From Saccharopolyspora erythraea NRRL 2338 (lineage in GTDB: Bacteria; Actinomycetota; Actinomycetes; Mycobacteriales; Pseudonocardiaceae): 64,000 bases of DNA. The notes beneath the pieces were generated by a model that made no database searches, had not been told where the DNA came from, and was given only the letters and a program-made list of their open reading frames with translations. Shown piece by piece: positions 1-8,127 of the stretch. Each line of letters starts with the position of its first letter. The first letter of the stretch is position 1. A program made the translations under genes and the position numbers. Where the stretch lies: contig NC_009142.1 in the NCBI RefSeq assembly GCF_000062885.1, forward strand, positions 5,693,584-5,757,583, in the 5' to 3' direction.

Positions 1-2
1 AC

Positions 3-176
3 TACGACCTGCTCGGCATCGACGATCCGCGACTGCACAATGTCAACGTCCTCGACCAAGACGAGGCAGTATCAACCGAAGAACTAACGGAGGCCCAAAC
101 CCTCTGCGAGAAGCTGCATATCCCAACCGCATTCGCGGCACGCGTGGCGATCGGAATCCGCGGGCGAGGAACCTGA
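3..176 (+). CDS. C-terminal end of an unrecognised protein (partial)
   Basis: An open frame enters from the left edge and stops with TGA at 174-176, giving 57 residues (it begins YDLLGIDDPRLHN and ends GIRGRGT). The composition looks coding: acidic and helical with ordinary residue usage. The antisense frames here look like shadows. I do not recognise a family. It lies immediately upstream of the CRISPR leader and reads in the same direction as the array, so it could be a defence or CRISPR-adjacent gene. Nothing in the visible part supports a function. Confidence 0.45.
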   Translation, partial: YDLLGIDDPRLHNVNVLDQDEAVSTEELTEAQTLCEKLHIPTAFAARVAIGIRGRGT

Positions 177-468
177 CTCCACCCCGAACAGCGACTTCGC
201 CCCCACGACACAGCCCGCGGCGACCGCAGCAGTCACAAAGGATCGCTGTAGTCACGGCAGTCACAACATGCAGCTCGGACCACCGGATCGTCCGCGAGCG
301 GTCCGGCCACGACACCGCCAGGCAGAGGCGCTCGCAACGGGTTACCCCTGGTCAGAAGCGAGAAACAGGCATGTAAGATTGACATCGGCGACCGCCGAGA
401 TCGCTACCGAGCATCCACTCGAAACGATCTTTGAAAACGCAGGACACGAGCACCAACAACAGGGAGCC
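177..468 (+). promoter_or_regulatory. Probable CRISPR leader
   Basis: This is the 292 bp between the partial upstream gene and the first perfect repeat. I see no convincing gene in it. Leader identity is inferred from three things. Repeats are perfect at this side and decay at the other side. The repeat's AUUGxxxC-like 3' end (ATTGCGGC) suits rightward transcription. The region is locally less GC-rich than the array. A TAAGAT hexamer at 374-379 could be a -10 box, and a TTGACA hexamer overlaps its end at 379-384. Neither has a convincing partner, so the exact start point is open. Confidence 0.45.
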
Positions 469-1630
469 CTGTCACCGGCGCCAAGCGTCGGTCCTCATTG
501 CGGCCTCGTCGGTCATGGATTTGCGCGCTTCTTCGCGCCTGTCACCGGCGCCAAGCGTCGGTCCTCATTGCGGCTCGTAGTTGACCGACGCGTCGGTCAT
601 GGTGCGGTACTGTCACCGGCGCCAAGCGTCGGTCCTCATTGCGGCCCCTCGGCTGGTGGACTATCAGCGGCGTCGCCCTCCTGTCACCGGCGCCAAGCGT
701 CGGTCCTCATTGCGGCCGATGCCCTTCGTGCTGGCCTTGCCCAGCGCGTTCAGCTGTCACCGGCGCCAAGCGTCGGTCCTCATTGCGGCACGGAGTAGAA
801 CGGCACCCCGGGCACCCCGGGGTTGAAGTAGTACTCCGCCCTGTCACCGGCGCCAAGCGTCGGTCCTCATTGCGGCACCAAGCCAAGCTTGTCGCCGAGC
901 ACACCACGCACGAAGCTGTCACCGGCGCCAAGCGTCGGTCCTCATTGCGGCTCCTGGGCCTGCTTGGTGAACCACAACGGCCTGCTCGGTGAACCACAAC
1001 GGCAGCACAGCTGTCACCGGCGCCAAGCGTCGGTCCTCATTGCGGCCAAGAACGCCTCGGAGATGATCCGCGAGTGCGGCTTGATCCGGCTGTCACCGGC
1101 GCCAAGCGTCGGTCCTCATTGCGGCCTGCCACCAGTAGCGCAGCAGGGGGAACGCCAGCTCCACTGTCACCGGCGCCAAGCGTCGGTCCTCATTGCGGCT
1201 TTCCGAGGCGAAGGTTTCTGGTGTTCGCCATGTCGCCTGTCACCGGCGCCAAGCGTCGGTCCTCATTGCGGCAACTCGGTGTCATAGAAGTACTTCATCG
1301 TTTGAGTTCTTGCTGTCACCGGCGCCAAGCGTCGGTCCTCATTGCGGCTGTCCTGCGCCTCGTCCAACAGGATCACGTCGTACGGCTGTCACCGGCGCCA
1401 AGCGTCGGTCCTCATTGCGGCCACGTGCCAGTGCGGGTCACCGATCGGCGCGTCGCCGACCGGCTGTCACCGGCGCCAAGCGTCGGTCGTCATTGCGGCC
1501 TCGGAAGGTTGGCCATGCGTGGTCCGGGCAGGGACTGTCACCGGCGCCAAGCGTCGGTCCTCATTGCGGCACGTCCACGCCGAGGTAGTCGGTGCCGAGG
1601 CGATCGTCGGTGCTGTCACCGGCGCCAAGC
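469..1630 (+). CRISPR. CRISPR array, left (leader-proximal) part: 15 complete repeats plus a split 16th
   Basis: The 36-bp repeats begin CTGTCACCGGCGCC and end TCCTCATTGCGGC. They start at 469, 539, 610, 681, 754, 841, 916, 1011, 1090, 1164, 1237, 1313, 1386, 1464 and 1535, and a truncated one covers 1613-1630. All complete copies match except the one at 1464, which has one C-to-G change. The 15 spacers range from 34 to 59 nt, an unusually wide spread. Each repeat can form a 7-bp hairpin (ACCGGCG with CGTCGGT around CCAAG, one G-U pair). If cut 8 nt before its end, as Cas6 does, it leaves an ATTGCGGC handle, comparable to the AUUGAAAC handles of type III systems. This supports rightward transcription. 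The 16th repeat is interrupted by the IS21 element and resumes at 3820. Confidence 0.97.
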
Positions 1631-1698
1631 TGTCAACGGCGGCCGAATGTGGACCCGGCTGCGGCGGCTGAAAATGGACCCACCCTGGTTGTTGATGT

Positions 1699-2502
1699 TT
1701 AGTCGTTGGTGTTGGTGGCCGCGGGCACGCGGCCGAGGTCTTGGCGGTCTTTGAGGCGGTAGCTGTCTCCTTTCAGTGAGATGACTTCGGCGTGGTGGAC
1801 GAGGCGGTCGATCATGGCGGCGGCGACGACGTCGTCGCCGAAGACCTCGCCCCAGCGGCCGAAGGGTTTGTTGCTGGTGACGATCAGGCTGGCTCTCTCG
1901 TAGCGGGCGGAGACCAGCTGGAAGAACAGGTTCGCGGCTTCGGCTTCGAACGGGATGTAGCCGACCTCGTCGATGATCAGTAGCGGGATCCGGCCGAGTT
2001 TGACCAGTTCCTGCTGGAGTCGTCCGGCGTGGCTGGCCTCGGCGAGCCGGGCTACCCACCCGGCGGCGGTGGCAAACGAGACGCGGTGTCCGGCCTGGCA
2101 GGCCCGGATCCCGAGTCCGATCGACAGGTGGGTCTTGCCGGTGCCGGGAGGCCCGAGGAAGACCACGTTTTCCTTGCCCGCGATGAAGTCCAGTGTTCCG
2201 AGATGTGTGATCGTGTCGCGTTTGAGGGAGCGTTGGTGATCGAAATCGAACTCCTCCAGCGACTTCCTGCTCGGGAACCGGGCGGTGCGGATGCGGCCCT
2301 CGCCGCCGTGGGACTCGCGGGCGGCGACCTCGCGTTGCAGGCAGGCGGCCAGGAACTCCTCGTGGGACCAGTCCTCGGCCCGGGCCCGTTCGGCCAGCCG
2401 CTCGACCGCCCCGGCCAGCGACGGTGCCTTCAACGCCCGGGCGAGGTAGGCGATCTCGGCAGCCACGTTGCGACTACTGGTGGTGGGTTTGCCGGGCATC
2501 AC
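1699..2502 (-). CDS. istB: IS21 helper ATPase IstB
   Basis: A 267-residue AAA+ ATPase that assists the IstA transposase in target-site selection. A Walker A motif (GPPGTGKT) lies at residues 117-124. A Walker B with sensor follows (LLIIDEVGY, then IVTSNKPFGRWGEVF), the typical IstB signature. The first codon is GTG at 2502 (RC), directly followed by ATG at 2499; either could be used. The reading frame overlaps the end of istA (its TGA shares bases with the ATG), which implies translational coupling. The length is normal for IstB. It appears intact, unlike its partner. Confidence 0.95.
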   Translation of the reverse strand: MMPGKPTTSSRNVAAEIAYLARALKAPSLAGAVERLAERARAEDWSHEEFLAACLQREVAARESHGGEGRIRTARFPSRKSLEEFDFDHQRSLKRDTITHLGTLDFIAGKENVVFLGPPGTGKTHLSIGLGIRACQAGHRVSFATAAGWVARLAEASHAGRLQQELVKLGRIPLLIIDEVGYIPFEAEAANLFFQLVSARYERASLIVTSNKPFGRWGEVFGDDVVAAAMIDRLVHHAEVISLKGDSYRLKDRQDLGRVPAATNTND

Positions 2503-3744
2503 GCCACCCCCTGGTCATCGGTGGTGTCGGTGTCGAGGCCGAGTGCGCGGTCGTAGTCGGCGAGCTCGCGGTGCTCGACGGGTGTGTCGACCGGGCGCAG
2601 GCTGGCCCGGCGGGCTTGCTGGCGCAGCCTGGCTGCGGCGGTGGCGTGGTCGGGGTCGGTGATGCTCTGGTGCGCCGCCCAACACCGCTGATGCCGGGCG
2701 ACCAGGCCGCCACCTTGGCAGGACCTTCCACGTGCTCTAGATCGCCGGTGATCTCGACGCGGTGACCGATCGCCGACGGGTGCACCGAGTAGTCGTTGGC
2801 GCCCAACCGCACGTAGTGATCACGCGGCAGCCGGATACTCGCGCGCCATCCGGTCACTGGGGCCACCGGCGGCAAGGCCAGCATGGCTTGCCGTCGTGCT
2901 CCCACCGGTCGGCCGGCCGACACCCGAGGATGCGGTGGTGACGTTGGTTGGCCCGAACCAGCCAGTCGGCCAGCTGGGTGTTGAAATCAGCCGGTGAGGT
3001 GAACCGGCGGCCGGGCAGAAACGAGGTCTCCAGATAGCCGTTGGCCCGTTCCACCAGCCCTTTGGCCTCCGGGTCACCGAGGCGGCATTGGATCACCGCG
3101 ATCCCGAGCGTCCCGCGAAAAGCGTTCATCGCCTCGGTCAGCACCGGCCGACCGGCCTTGCGGAACCCGACCGCGGACTCGTTGTCCCACACCAGCGTCT
3201 TGGGCACCCGCCCCCACCCCGACAACAGCGCCCAGTGCCCGGCCAGCAGATCCGGGCCCTGCCGCGACGGGATCAACCTCGCGGCGATCACCCGCGAATA
3301 GCCCGACACCATCACCAGCACCGGCGGCCGCCCCACCTGCCCGAACCCCAGCGGGATATCGACCGGCGGGAACCACAGGTCGCATTGGGCCAGCTCACCG
3401 GGCTGATACACCGTCCGCGACACCGGATCCGGCGGCAGGAACAACGGGCGCAACTCCCGCACCCGGTCCTTGAGCACCGTCAGGCCCCGCTGCCAGCCGA
3501 TCCTCTCGGCGATCACCGGCACCGGCATCGTCGGCCACTCCGCCAGCAACGCCCGGATCTGCGGCTCCACCGCATCCACGACCGAGCCCTTCGACGGCCG
3601 CTGATACCGCGGCGGCCCCTCCGAAGCCAACGCCCGCCGCACCGTGTTCCGCCCGACACCCAGCTTCCGGACGATCGCCCGAATCGGCATGCCCTCACAC
3701 CGATGCAACCGACGGATCTCTGCCCAGTCCTCCACGCTGATCAC
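2499..3744 (-). pseudogene. istA: IS21 transposase IstA, frameshifted
   Basis: The N-terminal frame (ATG at 3744) encodes an HTH region (IRAIVRKLGVGRNTVRRAL) and the rve/DDE integrase core, including QCDLWFPPVDIP, VWDNESAV and GLVERANGYLETSF. Near 2880-2920 the frame is lost. The next segment (LPRDHYVRLGANDYSVHP) continues in another frame, and the C-terminal part (CWAAHQSITDPDHATAAARLRQ) in a third, ending at TGA 2499-2501. At least two indels have therefore occurred within an otherwise recognisable transposase of about 415 residues. Sequencing error is possible, but two separate shifts suggest decay. Without IstA the element cannot move on its own. Confidence 0.85.
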
Positions 3745-3814
3745 TCCCTACTTGTCAGGGAGTGGGTCCGATTTCGCCCGCCCACACCGGGTCAGGATTC
3801 ACCCGTCCGCGACA

Positions 3815-4354
3815 CAAGCGTCGGTCCTCATTGCGGCACCATGCCCGGGTGCGCATCCGCACGGCCGCCGACCTTCTGTCACCGGCGCCAAGCGTCGGTC
3901 CTCATTGCGGCGCCTTCACCTTTGCCGGCATCCGGCCGGAGTTGTTCAGCCGGCTGTCACCGGCGCCAAGCGTCGGTCCTCATTGCGGCCCAAAACCCTG
4001 CGTCGTGCATCAACCAGTACCCGGCTGTCACAGGCGCCAAGCGCCGGTCCTCATTGCGGCATCACGATGGCGGTAGAGCTGTCGGTGTAGTCGGCGACTG
4101 TCACCGGCGCCCAGCGTCGGCCCTCATTGCGGCAACCAGAGGGAGAGGGCTATGGGCAGCGGCCACATCTGTAACCGGGGCCCAGCGTCGGGTCCTCATT
4201 GCGGCTGGTCACGGAACTGGCCCGCACCGAACTCGCCGCAATGGGATCGACACCTGGCGTCGGTCCCATTGCGGCGAGATAGTGTTTCCCAGCGGTACCG
4301 CGATCCGGCGCTGGTACGTCACCGTGCCCAGCGACGCTCCTCATTTCTCGCGGT
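3815..4354 (+). CRISPR. CRISPR array, right (trailer) part with progressively degenerate repeats
   Basis: The split repeat resumes at 3820-3837. The next repeats start at 3876, 3954, 4025 (two changes), 4098 (two changes) and 4169 (several changes plus one extra base, 37 nt). Two further remnants are recognisable. One is at about 4251-4275, inside a palindrome. The other is at about 4318-4354, which keeps the order GTCACCG, CCCAGCG, CTCCTCATT. Spacers here are 35-42 nt. Decay that increases rightward marks this as the leader-distal end. It abuts the 3' end of the cas operon, so array and operon are convergent. Confidence 0.92.
4232..4278. terminator. Repeat-derived perfect hairpin at the array end
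   Basis: A 15-bp arm CTCGCCGCAATGGGA (4232-4246) is exactly complementary to TCCCATTGCGGCGAG (4264-4278). The 17-nt loop itself contains a CGAC/GTCG pair, so the whole folds into a long stem. The right arm is clearly the 3' part of a degenerate CRISPR repeat. The left arm is its mirror copy. It sits between the converging array and cas operon and could act as a bidirectional transcription stop. That role is inference; there is no U-tract. Confidence 0.55.
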
Positions 4355-4366
4355 AGCCGTCCGAGT

Positions 4367-5104
4367 TCAGCTATGGGTCGGCAGGAACAGGCCCATTCCA
4401 AGATATCTCTGTGATCCCAACAGAACCGGTCCTGTTGCTGGCTCGGCAAACGTGATTTTCGCGTGGGTGTACGGGCGGTTGTCTCGGCGGGGTAGTTGCG
4501 ATCGGCCGAGGTCGGCGGCTCCGTGGACGAACGGGTTCCGGCTCGTAGTCACTTCGATCGGACTGGGGAGTCCACTTCGGATGCATGTGCGGGCGATCTC
4601 CGCCGCTTCCCTGCCCTTACCCGGGTAGCGATCCAGCACCATCGGCGTCACCGTCGTCCAGCTTCGGGACGGACCCGACAACCCAGCCGTGACGGGCTCG
4701 GCATCCTGGGGCCGCAGTCGCAGCCGTACACCCGGCAAGTCCAGATGAAGTGGTTTTCCCGTTGTCAGCGCCGCACTGATCTGCGAGACCAGATTGGGAG
4801 TACCCCGGGGGGTCCATACCGCGACGCTCGTGATGTCGCCCCGCGCGCCCACGCCTCCCGCATCCGGTACCGCAAGGTACGCCACGTGCGTGAGCTCGTC
4901 GGCGTTGTGCCCGGATACCTCCGGCGGCAACGGCTCCGGCATCCTGCTCATGATGGCCTTGCGCAACATCGCTGTGACCACACCGGATCGTTTCGCTTCG
5001 ACTCGGATCCCGCTCGGAAATCCGAACACCACCATCCGCTCGGCCAAGCTCGAGTCGACCGCGACGTCCGAGTCACCGGCATGGTCGCTGAACGTGTTCG
5101 TCAT
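4367..5104 (-). CDS. Csb2-like (GSU0054 family) C-terminal protein, probable Cas6-type crRNA endonuclease
   Basis: A 245-residue protein, last gene of the type III operon. I recognise the second half of Csb2, the Cas5-Cas6 fusion of type I-G (formerly I-U) systems. The matching stretches are an SGH motif (residues 64-66) followed by HVAYLAVPDAGG, then SRSWTTVTPMVLDRYPGKG, and a C-terminal glycine-rich GPVLLGSQRYLGMGLF. Full Csb2 proteins are about twice as long; the Cas5-like N-terminal half is missing here. No other Cas6 is seen in the operon, so the likely role is cutting the repeat hairpin to make crRNA, with His66 a candidate catalytic residue. The start at 5104 is preferred over ATG 5140 because AGGAAG stands 6 nt before it. 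Family match is good; function is inferred. Confidence 0.7.
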   Translation of the reverse strand: MTNTFSDHAGDSDVAVDSSLAERMVVFGFPSGIRVEAKRSGVVTAMLRKAIMSRMPEPLPPEVSGHNADELTHVAYLAVPDAGGVGARGDITSVAVWTPRGTPNLVSQISAALTTGKPLHLDLPGVRLRLRPQDAEPVTAGLSGPSRSWTTVTPMVLDRYPGKGREAAEIARTCIRSGLPSPIEVTTSRNPFVHGAADLGRSQLPRRDNRPYTHAKITFAEPATGPVLLGSQRYLGMGLFLPTHS

Positions 5105-5120
5105 CGGATTCTTCCTGTGT

Positions 5121-5561
5121 TCAGCGGGTCGTGTTGTCACCGATGAACAGTGCGGTGGTCTGGCGCAGTGGCACGAGTTGGAGCATGTCGTAACGGTTGA
5201 GAACGTCTTCCGCTCCCGCGGCAGGTCTGTACTGTTTGACGGTACGGTGACTGCCCCAGTTCGTGAACGGGGTGATGTTCGGCGGGTCCACGGGCTCCGG
5301 CGCGATCCAGGGTGGTCCCTCGATTTTGTTCCCCTCGACGAGGAGTGCGGCCCACCAGTGGTCGTGATCGACGCGAACTCGCAGCCACCGGTGTCGTGTC
5401 CACGCCCACAGGTGCGTGGTTTTCGGCGGCTCAGCGGGCAGCTTGTCCTGGTGAAAGCCGAGGTGATCGGCCCACGAGGCCGTCCACCCGCCGGCGAGTT
5501 CCAGCAGTTCGTGCCACGTGTTCCGGGTCTTGCGACCAGATCCGTGGAGGTACCAGCTCAT
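5121..5561 (-). CDS. Small type III-associated protein, possibly Csx19-like
   Basis: 146 residues, with its ATG overlapping the stop of the upstream RAMP gene (ATGA at 5558-5561). It is rich in Trp (WHELLELAGGW, HLWAW, HWWAALL) and has a probable beta-strand middle (RWLRVRVDHDHWW). The C-terminal end (LNRYDMLQLVPLRQTTALFIGD) resembles the end layout of Csx19 proteins, which accompany Csx10 in type III-D loci. The match rests on size, position and general style, not on a diagnostic motif. It does not look like the all-helical small subunit Cas11. It may be a novel accessory or complex subunit. Confidence 0.5.
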   Translation of the reverse strand: MSWYLHGSGRKTRNTWHELLELAGGWTASWADHLGFHQDKLPAEPPKTTHLWAWTRHRWLRVRVDHDHWWAALLVEGNKIEGPPWIAPEPVDPPNITPFTNWGSHRTVKQYRPAAGAEDVLNRYDMLQLVPLRQTTALFIGDNTTR

Positions 5562-6910
5562 GCGTTCACGTCCTCGGTCGAGGCGATCACCGGATCGCGC
5601 AGTACACCGGCCAGCTCGGACACCTCGAATGTCGCAGAACGGCACTCCCGTACCGCGACGGTGCCGAATCCCGCGGTAGTTCGAGCGCCGATCCCCACAT
5701 ATCTCGCGTCCAGGTCCGCCACGACCGCGTGCAGCAGCCGGGCGTCCTGCGCCGCCTCTGCTCCGGTCTCCGTTCCGAGCCACCGGACTCGCATGGGAAA
5801 CCACCCGGCCGCGACGACCTCGTGCTCATACAGAGCCTGGTCACGGGCACCACCGGTGAAACGGTCAATCGCAACGTGGGGACGGAAGTCTGGCTGTGCG
5901 TCTTCGATCACCGCATCGTCCACGGCAATTCTGCCGCGACGCGCGTTTTCCTCACCGGCAAAGCCGAACAGCAGACAGGGGCGGCACTCACCGCATTGCT
6001 GGTCCTTGCACGCCAGCAGGCCGAGGACGCGGCAAATGTATTCGGCACGGGACCGCAGCACGCCTTTGAGTGTCGAGCCGGGAACCACAAACTCCTCGCC
6101 GTGTCGGAACGCGGTCAGGGTGTTGTGCTTCGGGCCATTGACCGAGTTCAGTTCCGTGCCGCAGTGTATTGCGTCCACGATGGACAGATCGACGTCCAAA
6201 GCGTACGTCTCGGCGGAACGCGTTTCCGGAGTTTCTGCCGGGTTCGGACGCCGTTCGGTGTTGAGCCACGCCATCAGCCCGTCCGGGCTGTCCAGGTCGT
6301 AATCGACTCTGCCCCAACCGACCAGTGAGCACCGGCCCGCCCCGCGAGTCACCCCTCGGCCCAGCGTGGGATGCCACTGCTTCAGCACGTCGAGGAACCG
6401 CTCTAGCAACTCCTCGTCGGCGTTGTCCCATCGCAACACCACGTCGAACTCGGTGCCCGTCTCCAGCATCTCGACACGGTGGAAGTGGTGGGTGCGGGCT
6501 GCACCGCGCTTGCGGTCTGAGGAGTTGCGGGTGTGCGAAAAGGTCTCACCGCGCCGGTGTAGCAGTGTGCCGAGAACCTGGATCGCCGACGGCATCGCCC
6601 GCTCCGGTTTCTCGTCGTTGCGCTTCTGGCTCCGGCGCATCGCCTCTGCTTTTCCGTGCTTGTCCGCAAGCTGTTCCGGGGTGTCGCCGAACAGGTCGCC
6701 CAGTCCGGCGTCGAAGGCCGCGCAATGCGCCCGAAGACTCCCGGCGATCGTGGTCCCCGGCAGCGACACCTTGCCCTTCGCTTTGCCTTTCGGGGCCGGG
6801 TCCCTGCGGATCGGCTGCAGATATCCGTTCTCACCAGCGCCGGCCTCGGTCCCTCCGACACCGCCAGCCGTCTCGAAGCGCAGTCTCGCGGTGATCAGTG
6901 TCACTTTCAC
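5558..6910 (-). CDS. Tandem RAMP (Cas7-Cas7-like) backbone subunit of a type III effector
   Basis: 450 residues holding two RAMP (Cas7/Csm3-like) units. The first has the glycine-rich entry loop LPGTTIAGSLRAHC at residues 50-63 followed by LFG. The second has VPGSTLKGVLRSRAEY at 276-291, two Cys-pair elements (CGEC and CLLFG, 306-315), and the conserved IDRFTGGA at 348-355. RAMPs with these motifs form the crRNA-binding filament of Csm/Cmr complexes. Tandem Cas7 fusions are known in type III-D variants and III-E. Its ATG overlaps the stop of csx10 (6907-6910). Whether either unit retains the Asp that cuts target RNA is not clear from the sequence. Confidence 0.85.
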   Translation of the reverse strand: MKVTLITARLRFETAGGVGGTEAGAGENGYLQPIRRDPAPKGKAKGKVSLPGTTIAGSLRAHCAAFDAGLGDLFGDTPEQLADKHGKAEAMRRSQKRNDEKPERAMPSAIQVLGTLLHRRGETFSHTRNSSDRKRGAARTHHFHRVEMLETGTEFDVVLRWDNADEELLERFLDVLKQWHPTLGRGVTRGAGRCSLVGWGRVDYDLDSPDGLMAWLNTERRPNPAETPETRSAETYALDVDLSIVDAIHCGTELNSVNGPKHNTLTAFRHGEEFVVPGSTLKGVLRSRAEYICRVLGLLACKDQQCGECRPCLLFGFAGEENARRGRIAVDDAVIEDAQPDFRPHVAIDRFTGGARDQALYEHEVVAAGWFPMRVRWLGTETGAEAAQDARLLHAVVADLDARYVGIGARTTAGFGTVAVRECRSATFEVSELAGVLRDPVIASTEDVNA

Positions 6911-8127
6911 CTGTGTGACTCCAGATCGGTGAGTACAGCGTAGAACAGCGTGGGCTCGACGACGTTCAACAGGCGTCGAAGCGCCTTTTCGTAACCGCCG
7001 TCACCGGTGAGGCTTTCCTGGAACATCGTGTCGTCGACCTCGCCCCGCAGCATCTGCTCATACCGTTGCCGCAGCAGCGGGACATCCGTGCGGAGTCTGG
7101 CCGGGTTCCGCAGTGGCGCCGAGCCCTGCACAAGGCGCTGGACGGTCAACGGCTCCTGCTTCACCGAGTACAGCGCCCCGAAACCCTCCCGTCTCCGCAG
7201 ACCGATGCCGCGCGCCATCAACCGCTTCCGCGCCTGCTCATCCGCTGCCCGCTCCAGACGGATCACATATGTCGAGCCTGGCTGCACGGCGCGTTCCACC
7301 GGCTTCGGAAGACCGCTGGCGGCATGCCAGCCCTCGACCTCGCACCAGCGGGTCCAGCAGTTCTCCACCGCTTGAGCCTCGACTTGGAGCACGTCGGTTA
7401 ACTCGTCCAAATCCGGCTTCACACTGGGAAAACCATGCTTGTCGACAAACGCCCCGGGGCCGAGCAACCGCAGGATGAGTTTGTTCCCACGCTGTTCGAC
7501 CGGTTCCGGCTCGACCTCGGTGTCGACCTGCACTACCGCGGCACCCTGATGCTTGAGCCGACCGCCCAGATACACCGTGTCCACAGGTTGATCGACGATC
7601 CATAGCGCGCGCACAGCTGGGCCGTGCAGCCAGCCACTGAACCTGGTGTCGCGCTGCAAGCTGTTCTGAGTGAACAACTGGCCCTCACGCACGACACCAT
7701 CCTCGTCGAGCGCGGCACGCGTGCGGCGTTGTCGCGCTACCGATCCGGTGGACTCGCCCTTGCTGTCCTCAAGTGCCTGCCCGCACTTGCAGTGCTCCTG
7801 CTCGCCATCCGAAGCCGCCCGGTCCCACCACAGACGAGGACAGTCGTCCTTCGCCGCGTACTTGTGCACCTTCACGCTCAGCGGCGCCGGCAGGCTGTTC
7901 TCATTGTGCAAGGGCCCGAAGGCGCCGTCGCCCTCGAAGACGTCGAGGAATTCCTCGGTCGTGGTCACCTCGACACCGCGTTCGTTGATCCACCGTCCTG
8001 CCAACGCACCACGCACCACCGTGCCGGGCACGTGGTCGTAGGTGTCTTGCAAAAAATCGGCCCGCAAGCGCTTGCCCGCCGCCATCGGTTCGAGCAGCGT
8101 CACGGTGATCCTGGCCAAGTCCTTCAC
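6907..8127 (-). CDS. csx10: Csx10 (Cas5-type RAMP of type III-D)
   Basis: 406 residues. An N-terminal RAMP motif PGTVVRGALAGRW lies near residues 34-46. The middle carries FTQNSLQRDTRFSGW and YLGGRLKHQGAAVVQV, and the end has GIGLRRREGFGALY. These are the ordered landmarks of the Csx10 family, the Cas5-like subunit that caps the crRNA 5' handle in type III-D complexes. A cluster of Cys/His near residues 120-123 (HCKCG) could bind zinc. The gene overlaps its neighbours by 4 bp at both ends, so it is embedded in the cas operon. Csx10 is one of the strongest subtype markers here. Confidence 0.85.
   Translation of the reverse strand: MKDLARITVTLLEPMAAGKRLRADFLQDTYDHVPGTVVRGALAGRWINERGVEVTTTEEFLDVFEGDGAFGPLHNENSLPAPLSVKVHKYAAKDDCPRLWWDRAASDGEQEHCKCGQALEDSKGESTGSVARQRRTRAALDEDGVVREGQLFTQNSLQRDTRFSGWLHGPAVRALWIVDQPVDTVYLGGRLKHQGAAVVQVDTEVEPEPVEQRGNKLILRLLGPGAFVDKHGFPSVKPDLDELTDVLQVEAQAVENCWTRWCEVEGWHAASGLPKPVERAVQPGSTYVIRLERAADEQARKRLMARGIGLRRREGFGALYSVKQEPLTVQRLVQGSAPLRNPARLRTDVPLLRQRYEQMLRGEVDDTMFQESLTGDGGYEKALRRLLNVVEPTLFYAVLTDLESHR

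Larger units (their letters stand above)
1631..3814 (-). mobile_element. IS21-family insertion sequence inside a CRISPR repeat
   Basis: A 2184-bp element with TGTC...GACA ends and imperfect terminal inverted repeats of about 50 bp; both inner ends read GGACCCAC after alignment. It carries istA and istB in the usual overlapping order on the minus strand. It is flanked by a 5-bp direct repeat CAAGC at 1626-1630 and 3815-3819. That duplicates part of a CRISPR repeat, so insertion occurred within the repeat between its 18th and 19th bases. Target duplications of 4-8 bp and CA-ended termini are known for IS21. The istA gene is frameshifted, so this copy is probably no longer autonomous. Confidence 0.93.

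Noticed and set aside
268-1754. Several open frames of 80-226 residues across the CRISPR array
   Set aside because: They are translations of the repeat and spacers (recurring SPAPSVGPHCG, HRRQASVLIAA and TGAKRRSSLR blocks) and carry no gene-like content.
3088-4356. 422-residue plus-strand frame over IS21 and the right array
   Set aside because: It is antisense to istA and then reads repeats; Pro/Arg-rich artefact.
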